This document shows, one piece after another, positions 11,908-24,000 of a DNA stretch of 64,000 nucleotides. The notes beneath the pieces were generated by a model that saw only the letters and a list, made by a program, of their open reading frames with translations, was not told the origin of the DNA and did no database searches. The DNA is from Trema orientale (lineage: Eukaryota; Streptophyta; Magnoliopsida; Rosales; Cannabaceae), in the NCBI GenBank assembly GCA_002914845.1, contig JXTC01000506.1, forward strand, positions 30,579 through 94,578. Reading direction: 5' to 3'. A program made the position numbers and the translations under genes. Each line of letters begins with the position of its first letter. The first letter of the stretch is position 1.

Positions 11908-12585
11908 TAGAGGTGTCAAAATGGGCAGGTGGCTCGGCCCGCCCAAAGTGGGCTCGGAGGAAGAACGGACTAGGTCGTGCCGGCCCATCTAAGAAAATGG
12001 ACCGGGTTGGACCCGGTCCAATCTAGAATTTTAAAATGTAGCCCAACTCGTAGGCTCACCGGGCTCCTAGGTGGGCCTAGCCTGGAACGGGCCAAAACAG
12101 ACCGGCCCGTTCTTGGCCCAATTTTAAAAATTTAAAAAAAAATCCAAAAAAATAAGATTATTATTTGTATAATTAGTTAAAAATATTAAAATAAAATTTA
12201 TGAAAAAATAAATAATATGTTACATTTTTTTTCCTATTGATAAAAGTTTAAAAATAATTAAATAAGCTAAAAGTATATAAGTAAAATAGTTGATTGAAAA
12301 AAGTTTAAGTATTGGAAAATTATTTAGAATTTTATTGAAATTTAAAAGTGTAAAAAAAAGAGTGAGGAAATTTATATTTATAAGTATTGAAAAAAGTTTA
12401 TATTTAAATTTATTTTAAAAAAATTTAAAAAATAAAAAAATTTTATTTTTGGTGGACGGGCCGGGCGGGCTAGATTGGCGGGCCGACAATAAATATATAG
12501 CTCAGCCTGAGCCCGTTATAATGAGGGCTAGACTAGACTGGGCTGCGGGCCGGCTCGTTTGGCCCGGCCCATTTTGATGCCTTTA
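11908..12585. mobile_element. hAT-type MITE with GC-rich ends, copy 2
   Basis: Starts TAGAGGTGTCAAAATGGGC and ends GCCCATTTTGATGCCTTTA, an inverted repeat with few mismatches. The flanking 8-bp duplication is ATAGCACT (11900-11907) and ATAGCATT (12586-12593), matching at 7 of 8 bases. As in the 3928-4262 copy, the ends are rich in GGCCCG/CGGGCC while the centre is almost pure A/T. No transposase ORF is present, so it is non-autonomous. The copy is twice as long as the first. Confidence 0.85.
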
Positions 12586-12593
12586 ATAGCATT

Positions 12594-14472
12594 GTTCCCC
12601 TGTATGCATATATATAAAATAGTGGTCCTGACTGTAACGGTGAAAGTAAATCGACATATTGGTCTGAAAGTAGTGCAATGGATCGTTAGGGCAGGCCAAT
12701 TAGGGTACGTCACACAATGTTCTTAAAAAATATTTGCACGTATACCTAATTAAATTTAGATACCTAATTAAGTATCTAACACACTTAGAAATTAGGGTTA
12801 CTTAATGATGAACAGGAACAAAGAATTTCAAATCAAGGTCTTGTATTTGATTTCTTATCTTTTCAAATCGATCTTTTTAGTTGCTATCTAACCGAGTCTT
12901 GACATGTATTATTGTATATAGGACTCCTTGTCTTTATAGGAGTGTTATATATTGGTAGTGTCTAATTCATCCTAGGAGTCTAAACTTTGTGAAGTCCATC
13001 TTTCATTAGATTTATTAGATTCCTAATATATTTGTGATGCTAATTTGTCTATGACATATTTCAATTTTAAGTGGATTCTAGCTCTAACTATCATGGGTTT
13101 CTAAATATGACTATTTCAGTGAATAGCAAAGTAGCCTTTTGGTCATGGGGAATAAATTTTGAGTGCGTGTTTAAGAGTCTTAGAAAAGTGATAAACAATT
13201 ATATAATTTCCTTGATATATATATATAGTTAAGATGAGAAAAACTACTAATAGTTACTTTTCCGACTGCCTCTTTCTCAGAAATTCAACATATTACTATT
13301 ATAAATTTATTAACTTTCATTTGTGAGGGGTTAAGTTCTAAAATTTTTTTTGTAATTGTAACTTCTGAAAATATGTGCTAATTTGAACTTTTCACTTTCT
13401 TTTAAAAATTCAATAGATGGTCAGTATTATTCTATAAACATAGTGTTAACCCTAATATCAAATGAGTCACTAAAACTTGATTTGTATATAAATATATTAC
13501 AAACAAAAAATCGTATATGCAAGTTCCACACAAATAATAGTAAAAGTAACTCTACTATACTAGACTATATATATAAGTACACCAAAATACATAAAATAGG
13601 CCGTAACGTCTGGCTAAAATATCCATATGTACAACATCCCTAGCCAGCTTTGACTTAAGCTCCTCCATAAATTAAGCAAATGACCCAAGTAATATAATTG
13701 AAGACCATGTTTAGAGAAAACTTTACTACTGATCAAATTTTCTCAAATATTCTACCACTGAGAGATTACCTTGTTGTGGGGAATAAAGTGGGTTTAAGCC
13801 ACGTGTGAGCATGCAACTTGGGTGCATTGTAATATATGTATCTACAAATACACACTGTCTTATAAATAAAGCCAACTATCTATTGAGATTTAAAAGAGAG
13901 CAAAAACTTCAAATTAGCCCCTATTTTTAGAGGAGTAATTATAGAAATTAATTTTAAGATATTAATACCTTATTTATAAAAAGGCCATTAACCTCTACTA
14001 GTAGTATGTTCAAATGAGGGCGTTACAATTTACTAATCACATGGATAAATTGAGTGACAATATTATAAACAAAGAATAAAAATATCGGTATTATTGAAAA
14101 TTATCAGTACTACAAAATTAAAAAAATATCATGGAAAATATCAATATTGGCAAAAATTTTGAAAAAATACAAAAATTAACAGAAATTTTATTTAAAATAT
14201 TAAAAATTGAAAAAATATTTTGTATAACTTAAAAATATACAGCATACTACATTTATTGAAAATAAAAGAATCTATTATAAACATAGATAAAACAAGTATG
14301 ATTAAGATGAAAGAAACGGATAAACCTAGTAGAGTTAAAGCATTAAAAAATCCATATACACAATATAATATATGTAAGATTATAGAAAATATTTATAGTT
14401 AAAAAAGATATGTTGAAATATGTTATATAAGGTGTATAAGATGTGTAAAACATTGTAAAACTATACGGAGTT
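12594..14472. other. AT-rich intergenic stretch, nothing recognised
   Basis: No credible ORF. The part at about 12720-13100 has a vaguely LTR-like texture (GTATATAGGACTCCTTG, then GGAGTGTTATATATTGG) but no terminal features. From 13890 to 14460 the sequence is nearly pure A/T. Confidence 0.35.
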
Positions 14473-15043
14473 CTTTACGAAATACACCTTTATTATAGTG
14501 AATTTTAGGACATACGCCACTCTTAATAATTGTTTGATAAAGGCACTTTATTAAGTTTTAAATTATTTTAAATACAAAAAGCCCATAGTACTTCTCTTAA
14601 TCAAGACTCTATATTTCATCTATACATGAGAGGTCGAGTTACTAGACATTTTGTCTAGTACCTTTTGATACTCTTGTCTAGTGCTCCTTATGCTGTATCT
14701 AGCTCATAACATTCAAAAGAGGATCTAGATCTAGCTAGACAAGAGGAGTCGAGAATCTAGATACCTCGTCAGCTTGTCTAGTGTCATTCGACACTCGTAT
14801 TTAGCTCTTCTGACACTTTACCTAGCGCTAAATATTCAAACCTCTTTTTTTTTTTCCCTTTTTTTTTTTCAGTTTAGTTACTATACACCTTTATCTAGCA
14901 CTTAACACCATATCTAGCGCTTTTGACTTAAGGGTATATAAGTTTTTTTGCACCATTTTTTTAAACGGGTGTAGTTACCTAAAAACTATTGGGAGGGGTT
15001 TATTTTCTAAAATTGACTATCTAGGGTGTATTTCACCTAATTT
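14473..15043. mobile_element. long-TIR element with CTAG-rich interior
   Basis: The left end around 14479 (GAAATACACCTTTATTATAG, then GAATTTTAG) pairs with the right end around 15036 read in reverse (GTGAAATACACCCTAGATAG, then CAATTTTAG). Similarity continues about 70 bp inward. The interior from about 14640 to 14930 repeats TGTCTAGT, ATCTAGC and CTAGCGCT many times. No ORF. Best read as a Mutator-like non-autonomous element. Confidence 0.5.
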
Positions 15044-15439
15044 TCCAAACTGAAATCTACCATTCACATGGGGTAATTTTGTCATTTAGGGTGTCCAATT
15101 TCAAAAATAGACAAATTATAAGGCCTTGTATAATGAAAAAAGAAAATCAAATTTATGGAGATTTTCTCATATTTCTTAAAATACATAGAATTTCTTTAAA
15201 AAGTCATGAAATACAAGGCTAGTTTTATGAAGCTTTCTCATTTAATTACTGTTAAATTTTTTTTATTTTGTGTTAGTGCGTGAATGATTTTGCTACATTT
15301 TAAAATTAATTAGCTTTCATGAAATTAAATTGTATTTTTAATTAAACATAAATAATAAAAAATAAAGATTTAATAACTAATGAGGAATCTAAATTAATAA
15401 GCATGGAATGCATATGGTATTATAAGAATTAATTAACAG

Positions 15440-16892
15440 AATGAGATTAAAAATAAAAATAAAATATCTGATATGCGTTTGTCGTCAAATGCAATCAAAT
15501 TAAATTTTATATTTTCTCCTGTTAACTAATCTAGCGTGTCCTAATAAAAACCAGAACTAACTTGTATAGTGGTAAGAAGGATCGACCCTATAAAGATTAG
15601 GTGCTAAATTGTTGTTAATTACCAGAATTATGTAACATAATTTTATCCTGGCACCCAAACTAAATGAATTTAAAAATAAATAAGTAAAAACAAAGATAAA
15701 AAGAAATACGTAAATAAAATATGGACAATACTGTATACGAATGTACCAGGCCTTGATTTTTCCTGATTACTCCTAAGTTCGTCAAATTAAGTAATTACTG
15801 GCCTAATTTCACTCAGCTCACCAATTGAGTGATAATAATCTAACCTCATTTCCTTTACCAAGCATCAAACGAGATAATATGCCTAACTACTTGAGTTGAT
15901 ATCCCTATCTAATATATTTATTTCAACATTTATATATTAAGTATAGCCCTCAAATGAAAGTTAGGATATTGTTCACCTCGTAGTATGATAATCTAAGCTC
16001 TCAAAGTGGTTATCTAGATGTTGATCTCATCCTGGTCTCATAATGACTTAAACTATGTCCCTTAATTCGAGTTTATGAAATTAATATCTTCCGAACATCA
16101 AAATCACAACCTAAGTTCATCTAATTCATTGGCCAAATAAATTAGAAGCAATAAGTGAAGAGAAGCATACATAAATTGGAAATAGAAAATTAATAAACAA
16201 TTAACAAAATAATCCAAATAAAGTAAATATAGTAGAATCCAATATTAATCTCATCAAGAAATTCATATATCCAAACATGTTCATATAATAAACTCAATAT
16301 AAATTTCTATAGAGATTAGGATAGAGAAAAAGGAAAAAGAAAAAATATACTAGAGATGAGCTTCAAATTTTCAAATATTCAAGAATCTCTCTTAAGAATT
16401 CTTCGAAAATCCAACTCCAAACTTGATCTCTTTAGGAATTTAAGTGCCTCTTCTTACATATTTTTCTCTAATTCTCCACACTTTGGAAGTTGCCTCCATC
16501 CCTTTTTAGTATTTCTTCTAGATCAAACCCTAGCACACTTAAGGATAAATAAATCTCCACTGTTGTATCGTGAAAAATAGGTGAAATTTGAGCTTTTCAA
16601 GCCCTAAACTCGAGCCGTCATCATCAAGGGCGCAACTGCACCCATGTTAGTGGCGCAGCTGTGCCACTAGAGAAGAGAAGAGGCGCGGCTGTGCCACCGC
16701 CTGGTGCAGCAGGTCAAAGGCAGAGGCTACACCTCTAAATGGCATGGATGTGCCATTTTCTCGGTCCATTCTCTATTTTTGGCTTTTTTTTGTCTTCATT
16801 TTGCACCTTGCTTGTATCAATTCACCTCATCGAGTTCCAGTTTGATCCAAGAAACTTTAAAACTCCTTTTTTTTTTCCTATATATATATATC
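15440..16892. other. repetitive, LTR-like non-coding sequence
   Basis: The sequence between about 15440 and 16760 reads like old LTR-retrotransposon DNA: long ORF-free text with moderate complexity, unlike the AT-rich intergenic DNA around it, and a GC-rich segment with GGCGCAGCTGTGCC repeats. No TG...CA ends, primer-binding site or duplication could be set. The right part runs into a T-run and (TA)n that border the minus-strand LTR starting at 16893. Confidence 0.3.
16628..16756. repeat. four dispersed GGCGC...TGCC imperfect palindromes
   Basis: Four related short palindromes lie within 130 bp: GGGCGCAACTGCACCC (16628-16643), GTGGCGCAGCTGTGCCAC (16650-16667), GGCGCGGCTGTGCCAC (16682-16697) and ATGGCATGGATGTGCCAT (16739-16756). 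They form the most GC-rich part of this region. Confidence 0.7.
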
Positions 16893-18256
16893 GGTGGGTG
16901 GCCACCTTCTTGATTCCCAACAAAGAGATCCGCAGAAGAACAAGAAGACAATCTCCTTGAACCAATTTTTCTGGGATGGTCAAAAAGCAGCAAGGATGGT
17001 GAACCCTAGTGCTGGCCAATTTCTGCTCTCCTTTTCTCTCTGTTATGCGTGTAACACTCTCTTCTCAAGGGGATATTTTTCGTGTAGTTTATATTCTGTG
17101 TAGTTAGAGAACTTTTTTCTTAACTATAGAGAGATTAATAAACCCTAATGGGCTTATTGGGCTCAACTGATCATCAAATAACTATTGGGCTTTAATTTGA
17201 GCTAGACAGGGGACCGGATGGATCCATAAAGCCCAAGCTCCAATAGACCATATACCCACTATCATATTGGGGCGCACCACTATAGGCCCAATATTGAACT
17301 CTTGGACTAAATGTCATTTATTTTTCTGTGAAGCTTATTAACAATTAATTAGCTTGATCCATTTAACATATACCATACCTGCAGATATACCCCCAATGCA
17401 ATGCCGTACTAGTAGGTTGAAATTACCGTATTACTCCTCTAGTACATATTTACCTTTGAGTTGCCATTTTTCATCTAATGGATAATAGTTGATTACGGTA
17501 TTTATATCTGCTTATACCAACACAGTCAAATTCACATAGTGAATACTGGAGCCCTGGTTTATATTATCCAAGTACTTGAAAAAACTCAAAGTGACATTAT
17601 ATGCATGGTGTCCATTATAAAAAATATTCTGCACATTTCATATACCTTATCTTCCAAGATACTGGAGTTCGAACTATAAATCGAAACTAGTCCTTTTGTG
17701 ACTCAAAAAGGACAAAACACATGAAAGTAAGTTCGTTAATCACTAGGATTAAGGTCTTCTACAATAGCGCTAGATTAGTGAAAATAGAAATTTGAGTTAC
17801 GGCACTTAACCTCAAATTCTAATTCACTAGGTCCTATTCGATGCTGTTATAACTTTCTTATAACACACTAGTGTTTCTATCCGAAGATTCACTGCGATAA
17901 TTAGAGACTTCATTATTTAAATAGATAACACTACATTCTATGGCATAGTAAAGTATTCCATCTTCAATATGCAGAATGCGAATAATTTAATTTAGACATA
18001 ATGAAATAAAGAATATAATGTCTCCTACATATGAACTTATTATACGAATAATTCTTTATTACTCATTTCATGTCTTGGAATCTTTTAGAAGTTTGCATAA
18101 GATAGACATACACATCACATGTATATCAATGGGACATTAATGAAATAGAAATTCATAACATGAAATATATTAATAACAAATAGATACTAAATAGTCTAAT
18201 AAATATTGTTTATAATGTCTAAATAATAAACTACTTTATAGGATATTATTCCAACA
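16893..18256 (-). mobile_element. LTR of the TGTTGGAATAATATCC family, 3'-truncated, minus orientation
   Basis: Read on the minus strand from 18256, it starts TGTTGGAATAATATCC. It is identical to the start of the 39543-41187 LTR for about 59 bp and remains closely similar for some 1.36 kb. Homology ends at the GGTGGGTGGCCACC block near 16893, where a T-run and TA repeats take over, so roughly the last 240 bp of the LTR are missing. No internal retroelement domain adjoins it. An antisense ORF (16894-17103, plus strand) matches one in the other copy. Confidence 0.8.
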
Positions 18257-18806
18257 ATAGTTACCTTGTAAAATGAGACAAGACAGGCAGAATTGGGACC
18301 CTATGCTAGTGCCGCACTTGCTTTGCGTCGATGAAGGATTAGTCGTAAAAAATCTCACGAAATAAGAAAAAACATGAATTCTCGGTCACTTAAAATGAAT
18401 TTAATAAGACCTTTGTCATTGTAAGTAATCGTCGGCATTGGGTTTCTATTATTTTCTTAACAAAAAAAAAACTTTATTTTTATCAAAATGATGTTGTTTT
18501 AGGTGTTCGAGAAGGTTATGTGTCATATGTCGATGCACATGTAATGCATTGACATAGGGTTTTATGATTAAAACCCTACCTCTTCTTCATTATTTAGTCT
18601 CTAACCCTCTCACTTCTCTCTCTCTCTTGGTTGTCTCTGATTCTTTCACTTGATTTTTATTTTCGTCTCTCTCTCTCTCTCATTCTTTTTCTATCTCTCT
18701 TGTTGTCTATGTTTCAGTAAAAATCTCTCTCCCTTATTGTCAAGGTAAAAATCTCTTTCATTTGTTTTACGCTTCTAGCTCTGTTGTATGTGACTTCTAG
18801 CCTAGA
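18257..18806. other. intergenic stretch with CT-rich segments
   Basis: It contains AAACCCTACCTCTTCTTC near 18570 and several (TC)n runs between 18612 and 18735. Such pyrimidine-rich text is common in plant leaders, but no initiation context or credible ORF follows. Confidence 0.4.
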
Positions 18807-19290
18807 TTCATTTATAGCCTTTTGTTTTGTGGTTTCAAGCTTTGGGGTTTGCTGCTTTGGGGTTTCTAGCTTTTCGAATTCTGGCTTGGATCGTTCCTGG
18901 CCTTTTGTTTTGTGGTTTTGGGCTTTGAGGTTTGTTGCCTTTGGGTTTCTGGCTTTTAGGTTTTTGGGTTGGATTCATTTCAGGCCTTTATTTTATTGTT
19001 TAAGGTTTAGGGTTTGTGACTTTTAGGTTTACTGGATTGGGGGTTTTAGCTATTAGGCTTCTGTATTGGATTATTTTTAGCCTATTGTTTTGCAATTTCT
19101 AGCTTTGGGATATGTCGTTTTAGGATTTATGATTTTTGGGTCTCTTATTTGGTGTCAAGTTTTCGGGTTTATGGCTTTGATTTGTTTTTGTCTTTATGGT
19201 TTCTCACTTCAATTTGTTTTTAGCTTGGAGTCATTTCTGTCTTTGTAGTTTGTGGCTTCTGGCTCTATGGTTTTCTGGCTTTTGGGTTTT
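18807..19290 (+). repeat. degenerate 84-bp minisatellite
   Basis: Consecutive units of 83-86 bp share the pattern GGATTCATTT, AGCCTTTTGTTTTGTGGTTT, GCTTTGGGGTTTG and TTTCTGGCTTTTAGGTTT. Units start near 18807, 18891 and 18974, then decay in later copies. Because 84 is a multiple of three, an 80-codon ORF (18784-19026) runs through the first units. Its aromatic- and Leu-rich, low-complexity product is more likely a by-product of the repeat than a protein. Confidence 0.65.
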
Positions 19291-19775
19291 TGGATTTAAG
19301 TATCTAGTGTATTTTAAAATTTGTTTAATTTTTTCATTTATCTCTCATTGAAATATTGTTGTTTTTTAGTTTGTGTTTAGTTATTTTATAACTTAGTATT
19401 ACATAATTTAGTTTCCATCTATTTATTTCTTTTGTTATATTATTTGGTTGATTTATAATGATAGATTTGGTTTTATTGGGTCATTTTCTATATAGTTGAG
19501 TTGTATATATAATTTTTTTTTTCCCATGTAGGTGATTGTGTAATAGAAATGTGCATATACACTTAGTATCAAGTATTGTGTGTGTATATATATGCACATA
19601 TTTAGTACCAAGTATCGTGTGTACACACCATATCACTTGGTATTTAGTGCCATGTAGAATTAGATATGTTCTTTGTTTAAAAAAATAAATAAATAAAAAG
19701 TGTTAATCATTTTAATGCATTAAATAAATAATATTCAGTGCAATGAAATAGTGAATACCGAAACAAATTGAGAGA

Positions 19776-19834
19776 ACTTGTACTATCTTCTAGAGGATCC
19801 TTGGTAGTTAGGATCCTCTAGAAGTAGTACAAGT
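19776..19834. repeat. 25-bp-stem hairpin with 10-base loop
   Basis: The left arm 19776-19800 and right arm 19811-19834 are reverse complements apart from one bulged base, enclosing the loop TTGGTAGTTA. The stem core is CTAGAGGATCC paired with GGATCCTCTAG. It stands alone in AT-rich DNA with no T-run typical of a terminator. Confidence 0.9.
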
Positions 19835-19859
19835 TACTTTTGGCACTTAAAATTTGGAT

Positions 19860-20384
19860 GCACTAAAGCATCTTTAATTAATATTTGTTAAAAATTCCTT
19901 AAAAATTATATATTAAAATACATAATTATAATAATTAGAATATATAGAATTCATTATTAAACATAAAATTGAATTATTAAATATAAAACCTATTACTTGA
20001 AAATAAGACATTAATAAATTGTTAAGAAATTAGAAAAAACACTTATATATAATTTAACTAAATAGTAATAAATTAAATAGTTAAATAAATATTCAATAAA
20101 TAATTAATTAGCATTAAATAAATAATTAATTAACATTAATAACTAATAATTATTAATATTCATACTCAGCCATTGCCAATGTCGCAGCCGCTACCACCAC
20201 TTTCTTCTACTTAGGATTTTGGAGAAATTTTTATCTAACATATAAAAAATTTGTACAAATTTCTTATTAATTAATCAAATTAATTATTTAAATTATATTA
20301 ATTAATTTGTCAATTCTTATTATATATTATTAATTATTAATATTTGAAAATTTACTTATATATATATATATAATTATTTCATCT
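19860..20384. other. extremely AT-rich spacer
   Basis: Nearly all A/T with TTAATTAA and ATTAAT motifs. The only GC-rich island is about 20165-20200. No ORF, RNA gene or paired repeats recognised. Confidence 0.5.
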
Positions 20385-20849
20385 TTATTGACGCAAATAA
20401 GCTATAACATCAGGGAAAATTCACGTTAAATAAAATAAATAAATCTCTTTGTCGATGGTCTTTGTGCGTCGGTAAATAATATTCCTAGCAATACTGACGC
20501 ACAAAGAGCGTCAAAAAAGGTTCTATGGGCTACTTTGCCGACACCTAATTGCATATATTCGTCTAGAAAAGTGGACCAAATTTAAAATCAACGATATTCT
20601 AGCGACGCCTAATATATACCGCGTCGGCAAATGGTTAATCAAATTCAAATCCTATGGCAATTTTCTCTGACAATGTGCTCATCGGCAAGGTGCATTATCC
20701 ATTGGTAAAAAAGGCTTTTGCCGACGGAAGTTATGTTTCATCAGTAAGTGACTTTTATCGACAGGCTTTTACTGACGCTTATTTCTATTTTTTTTCAGCA
20801 TTTTCGCCTGTCGATTGAACACGTTGGCAAAGGTCTTTATCCTGTAGTG
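20385..20849. mobile_element. CACTA (En/Spm-like) terminus with subterminal repeats
   Basis: The segment ends TTTATCCTGTAGTG at 20849, the reverse complement of a CACTACAGGATAAA terminus. Behind it lie many short repeats of the GCCGAC/CGTCGG type in both orientations: TGCGTCGGTAAA, GCCGACACC, GCGTCGGCAAATGG, TTGCCGACGG. That arrangement is diagnostic of CACTA transposon ends. The partner terminus was not seen and no transposase ORF is present. Confidence 0.7.
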
Positions 20850-20956
20850 TTTAATTAAACACCTTGTATTGATATGCTTTATGATATTTGTTATTCTTAT
20901 TTATTAGTTGTTAAGCCTGTTGGGTTGTACTACATATACGAAAAATTGAATATGAT

Positions 20957-21088
20957 AATAATATGAGAGTACTTTCATTGGATATTTGTACCATACAAAG
21001 TTGTGTTTAATTTAAATAGACGAATAATATGAGAGTACTTGCGTTGGATATTTGTACCATACAAAGTTGTGTTTAATTTAAATAGATG
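20957..21088. repeat. two-copy 66-bp tandem repeat
   Basis: The unit AATAATATGAGAGTACTT, then GGATATTTGTACCATAC, AAAGTTGTGTTTAATTT occurs twice with only a few substitutions. Confidence 0.9.
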
Positions 21089-24000
21089 ACCAACCTTCCA
21101 TTTTTATTTTTATTTTATAAATATTAGAGCTTGTTTTTAACTCTTCTTTGAGGTTTGTTTGTTTTTTTCTTTTCTTTTTCTCGCTTAATGTTTATTAAGC
21201 TTGTACTTGAGATCGACTGGAATAATTTAAACGTTGTATTTGGAGAGATAATATGGTGTAGTGTAACCAAAGGAATTGAAAATTCCTCTAATAAAACCAA
21301 GGACAAGGCCTCTTTGGACCTTTCCTACACAAAAACAGAGCAATACATGATACCTTTGGAGGAGCTGCCTTTTCATTGATGATATTTTGGTCTTATATAT
21401 AAGAAAGACATCCATCATACAAGACAAATTAGCAAAGGTAAGATTAATATATATTCAACTTAACGACATCAATTAGAGGAAAGTGAAAGTACGACAACGT
21501 GTTGAACACTTGGAGGAATAAGAAAAAACAACAATGTGCTCAAGCACTCGGAGGAAAGAAAAACGACATCACATTATATCACGCTTCTGTATTATAATGT
21601 GCATGGAGTAATTTAGTATGCATTTATAAGCTTACTACAATGAGAGATTCTGTCCGTTCTCTTTTAATTTCTATATGTATGTTAAATATTTTCTGCTTAG
21701 CATTTTATCCTTTTCCTATTCAGTATCTCACCTTAACAATAGTAACAAAATAAACAGAAACTTTGGTATATTCAATATAATATAGTTTAATAGATTATTA
21801 AAATAATTATAATATATATACTTCTAATAATATAGACAATATTTTGTATTTCGATGCCTTTGCTATTTAAAAGATAAAGAGAAGAAATTTGTGCTGTAAA
21901 CTTATCTAATCAAAAAGCAAAATAAAATGTTATGCAAAGAAAATCCATTTTGCACTTGCTCTGCAACGTGTGTCTACCTAGTGTATGTATATATATAGTA
22001 TGTAGTACAAATATACTAAGTACAAATTAACCCGTTAGTATGTATAATTTTTTTAACCGTTCGATTTTAATCTAATAGCTATCGTTATAGGCGAAAAAAA
22101 TCGTCATCGTTGATCGCATTTTGTGTAGGTAACTTATAATTCATACAAATACATTTTACCTACTTATAGTAGTTTTACAAAAATCACTATTTCAATCTCT
22201 AAATGTATTGAGGCATTTTGATGATGAACCAGAAATTACACGTGCTTACTCCAAAAGATGCCATGGTAGATGGATGCATAGCTTGCAACAGAAACACACT
22301 CTGTACACGTGTCCTATTTCTATGGCCCTCGTGTGCACATTAACATTAATGTTCTCCATTTTTTTTTTCTTTTGCATTTGCATTTGAGATTCGAGATTCG
22401 AGAACGTGACGATTTTAAACAGGTCACAGCCTCGCACTGATTGGGGGTCCAACATTGTTGTAGAGACCATTTTTGACGTTTTGATGATTTTATTTATTTA
22501 TATCTCGTTGCCCCGAGCTTTTCTTGAAGGGGCAAACTAATTTCCATGCATGTCATCCTCATTTATTTCTCTATCTCTCTCTCTCTCTCTCTCTCTTTTA
22601 AAAAAATTTTCGGCATAATTAATGTGGTCTCTACAAGCTGCTAGATGCATTTTCTCCTCAATTCCCGCTTCCTTTTTTTTCCCCCTGTGATCTGGAAAAA
22701 TTTTGGCCCTCCAAGCTACTAGGAGTCCTAATGCTTTTCTTTCTTTGTTGATTTATTTCAATTGCATTTGTTTTCTTTCTCTTTTTTTTTTTCGGTTTTC
22801 CTACCCGAAAGAAATTCTCTATGAATACATGGCAAAGTAATCCAATTGGCATGATCACCACAAACTTTTGAATAACGAGGACTAAAATGATGATCAAGCA
22901 AAAAGTGAAAAATTTTTTTTAGGAAAAAATAGCGTTAAATTTGATGTAATTTTTGAGTTTATAGAGTTTTCACAAATAAATTGGAAAAGTAACTTTTGAG
23001 TTTATAGAATTTTTGCAAATAACTTTTGACTTAATAGTGTTCCAAAAGAAAATTTTATAGAGTTTTCAAAAAATATTTTCCTCTTTCTTTTCCTTTGGTT
23101 TTCCTTCACAAAAGTCATACATGTCAGTTAGAACCAACGTAAATGCAGCTGACTTACAACATCAACTGTATACTCGTTGATTTCAAGACCGACGATAAAC
23201 TATTTTCACGTAACTTGGCGTGAAACCCTTTTTTGCTGTATTATCAATGTACGATGATAATAATCAGGATGAGAAATATACCATTTGCTTAAGTTACTTC
23301 AAAGACTAGAATGAAATTCCTAAAAAAAAAAATAATAATGAGGGATGAAATTATTAGAAATGTTTCCTTAAAACCTGCTAGAAATTGGAGTTAATATGCG
23401 TACATATACATATAAAATACATCTATTAGTTCCGGACAATTATCAATATGCATGTGTGGCACCAGCTCTAATATCGTAATAACTTAACCATGTATATATA
23501 GATATATAAAAATATAATATAATATTAGCGTTTCTGTGACATGGGTACGTACGTGACTACATATTTAAATTTAATTATTATGACTACTATTAATTTACTG
23601 CGCGTGGGTTCAAGGAATTTGTTCCTGAGATGGAGCACAGGTTCAGTTCACTCGAAAAAGCTTCACACATGTACCTATATATGATCAACGACGGTCTCTT
23701 TTTTTATTCCAAGGAAATCTGTTTTGCCGCACCGGAATTCGGGAGGTTAAGTTTCATATATCTCCGACAAAAACGATATATATATATTTATTAATTATAC
23801 TTTCTATAGGTATGTGTATGTGTATGAACATAAATACTCATATTCATGATTAATTATATACACAAACACACGTATGTACATACGTGGCGTTGTGTTTACA
23901 AAACACGTCACTACGTACGTTCATGCATGCACGTATAAAAGTTGTCCTTTTCCAATTTCCAAGCCACTCGGAGTTTATTTCATGATATATTGTACGTGTA

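Noticed and set aside
19789-19822. TCTAGAGGATCC as a cloning-vector polylinker trace
   Set aside because: It occurs as part of a longer native hairpin, and no other vector sequence surrounds it.
1598-21088. Short direct repeats as a CRISPR array
   Set aside because: Only two-copy tandem repeats without regular unique spacers, in a plant nuclear genome.
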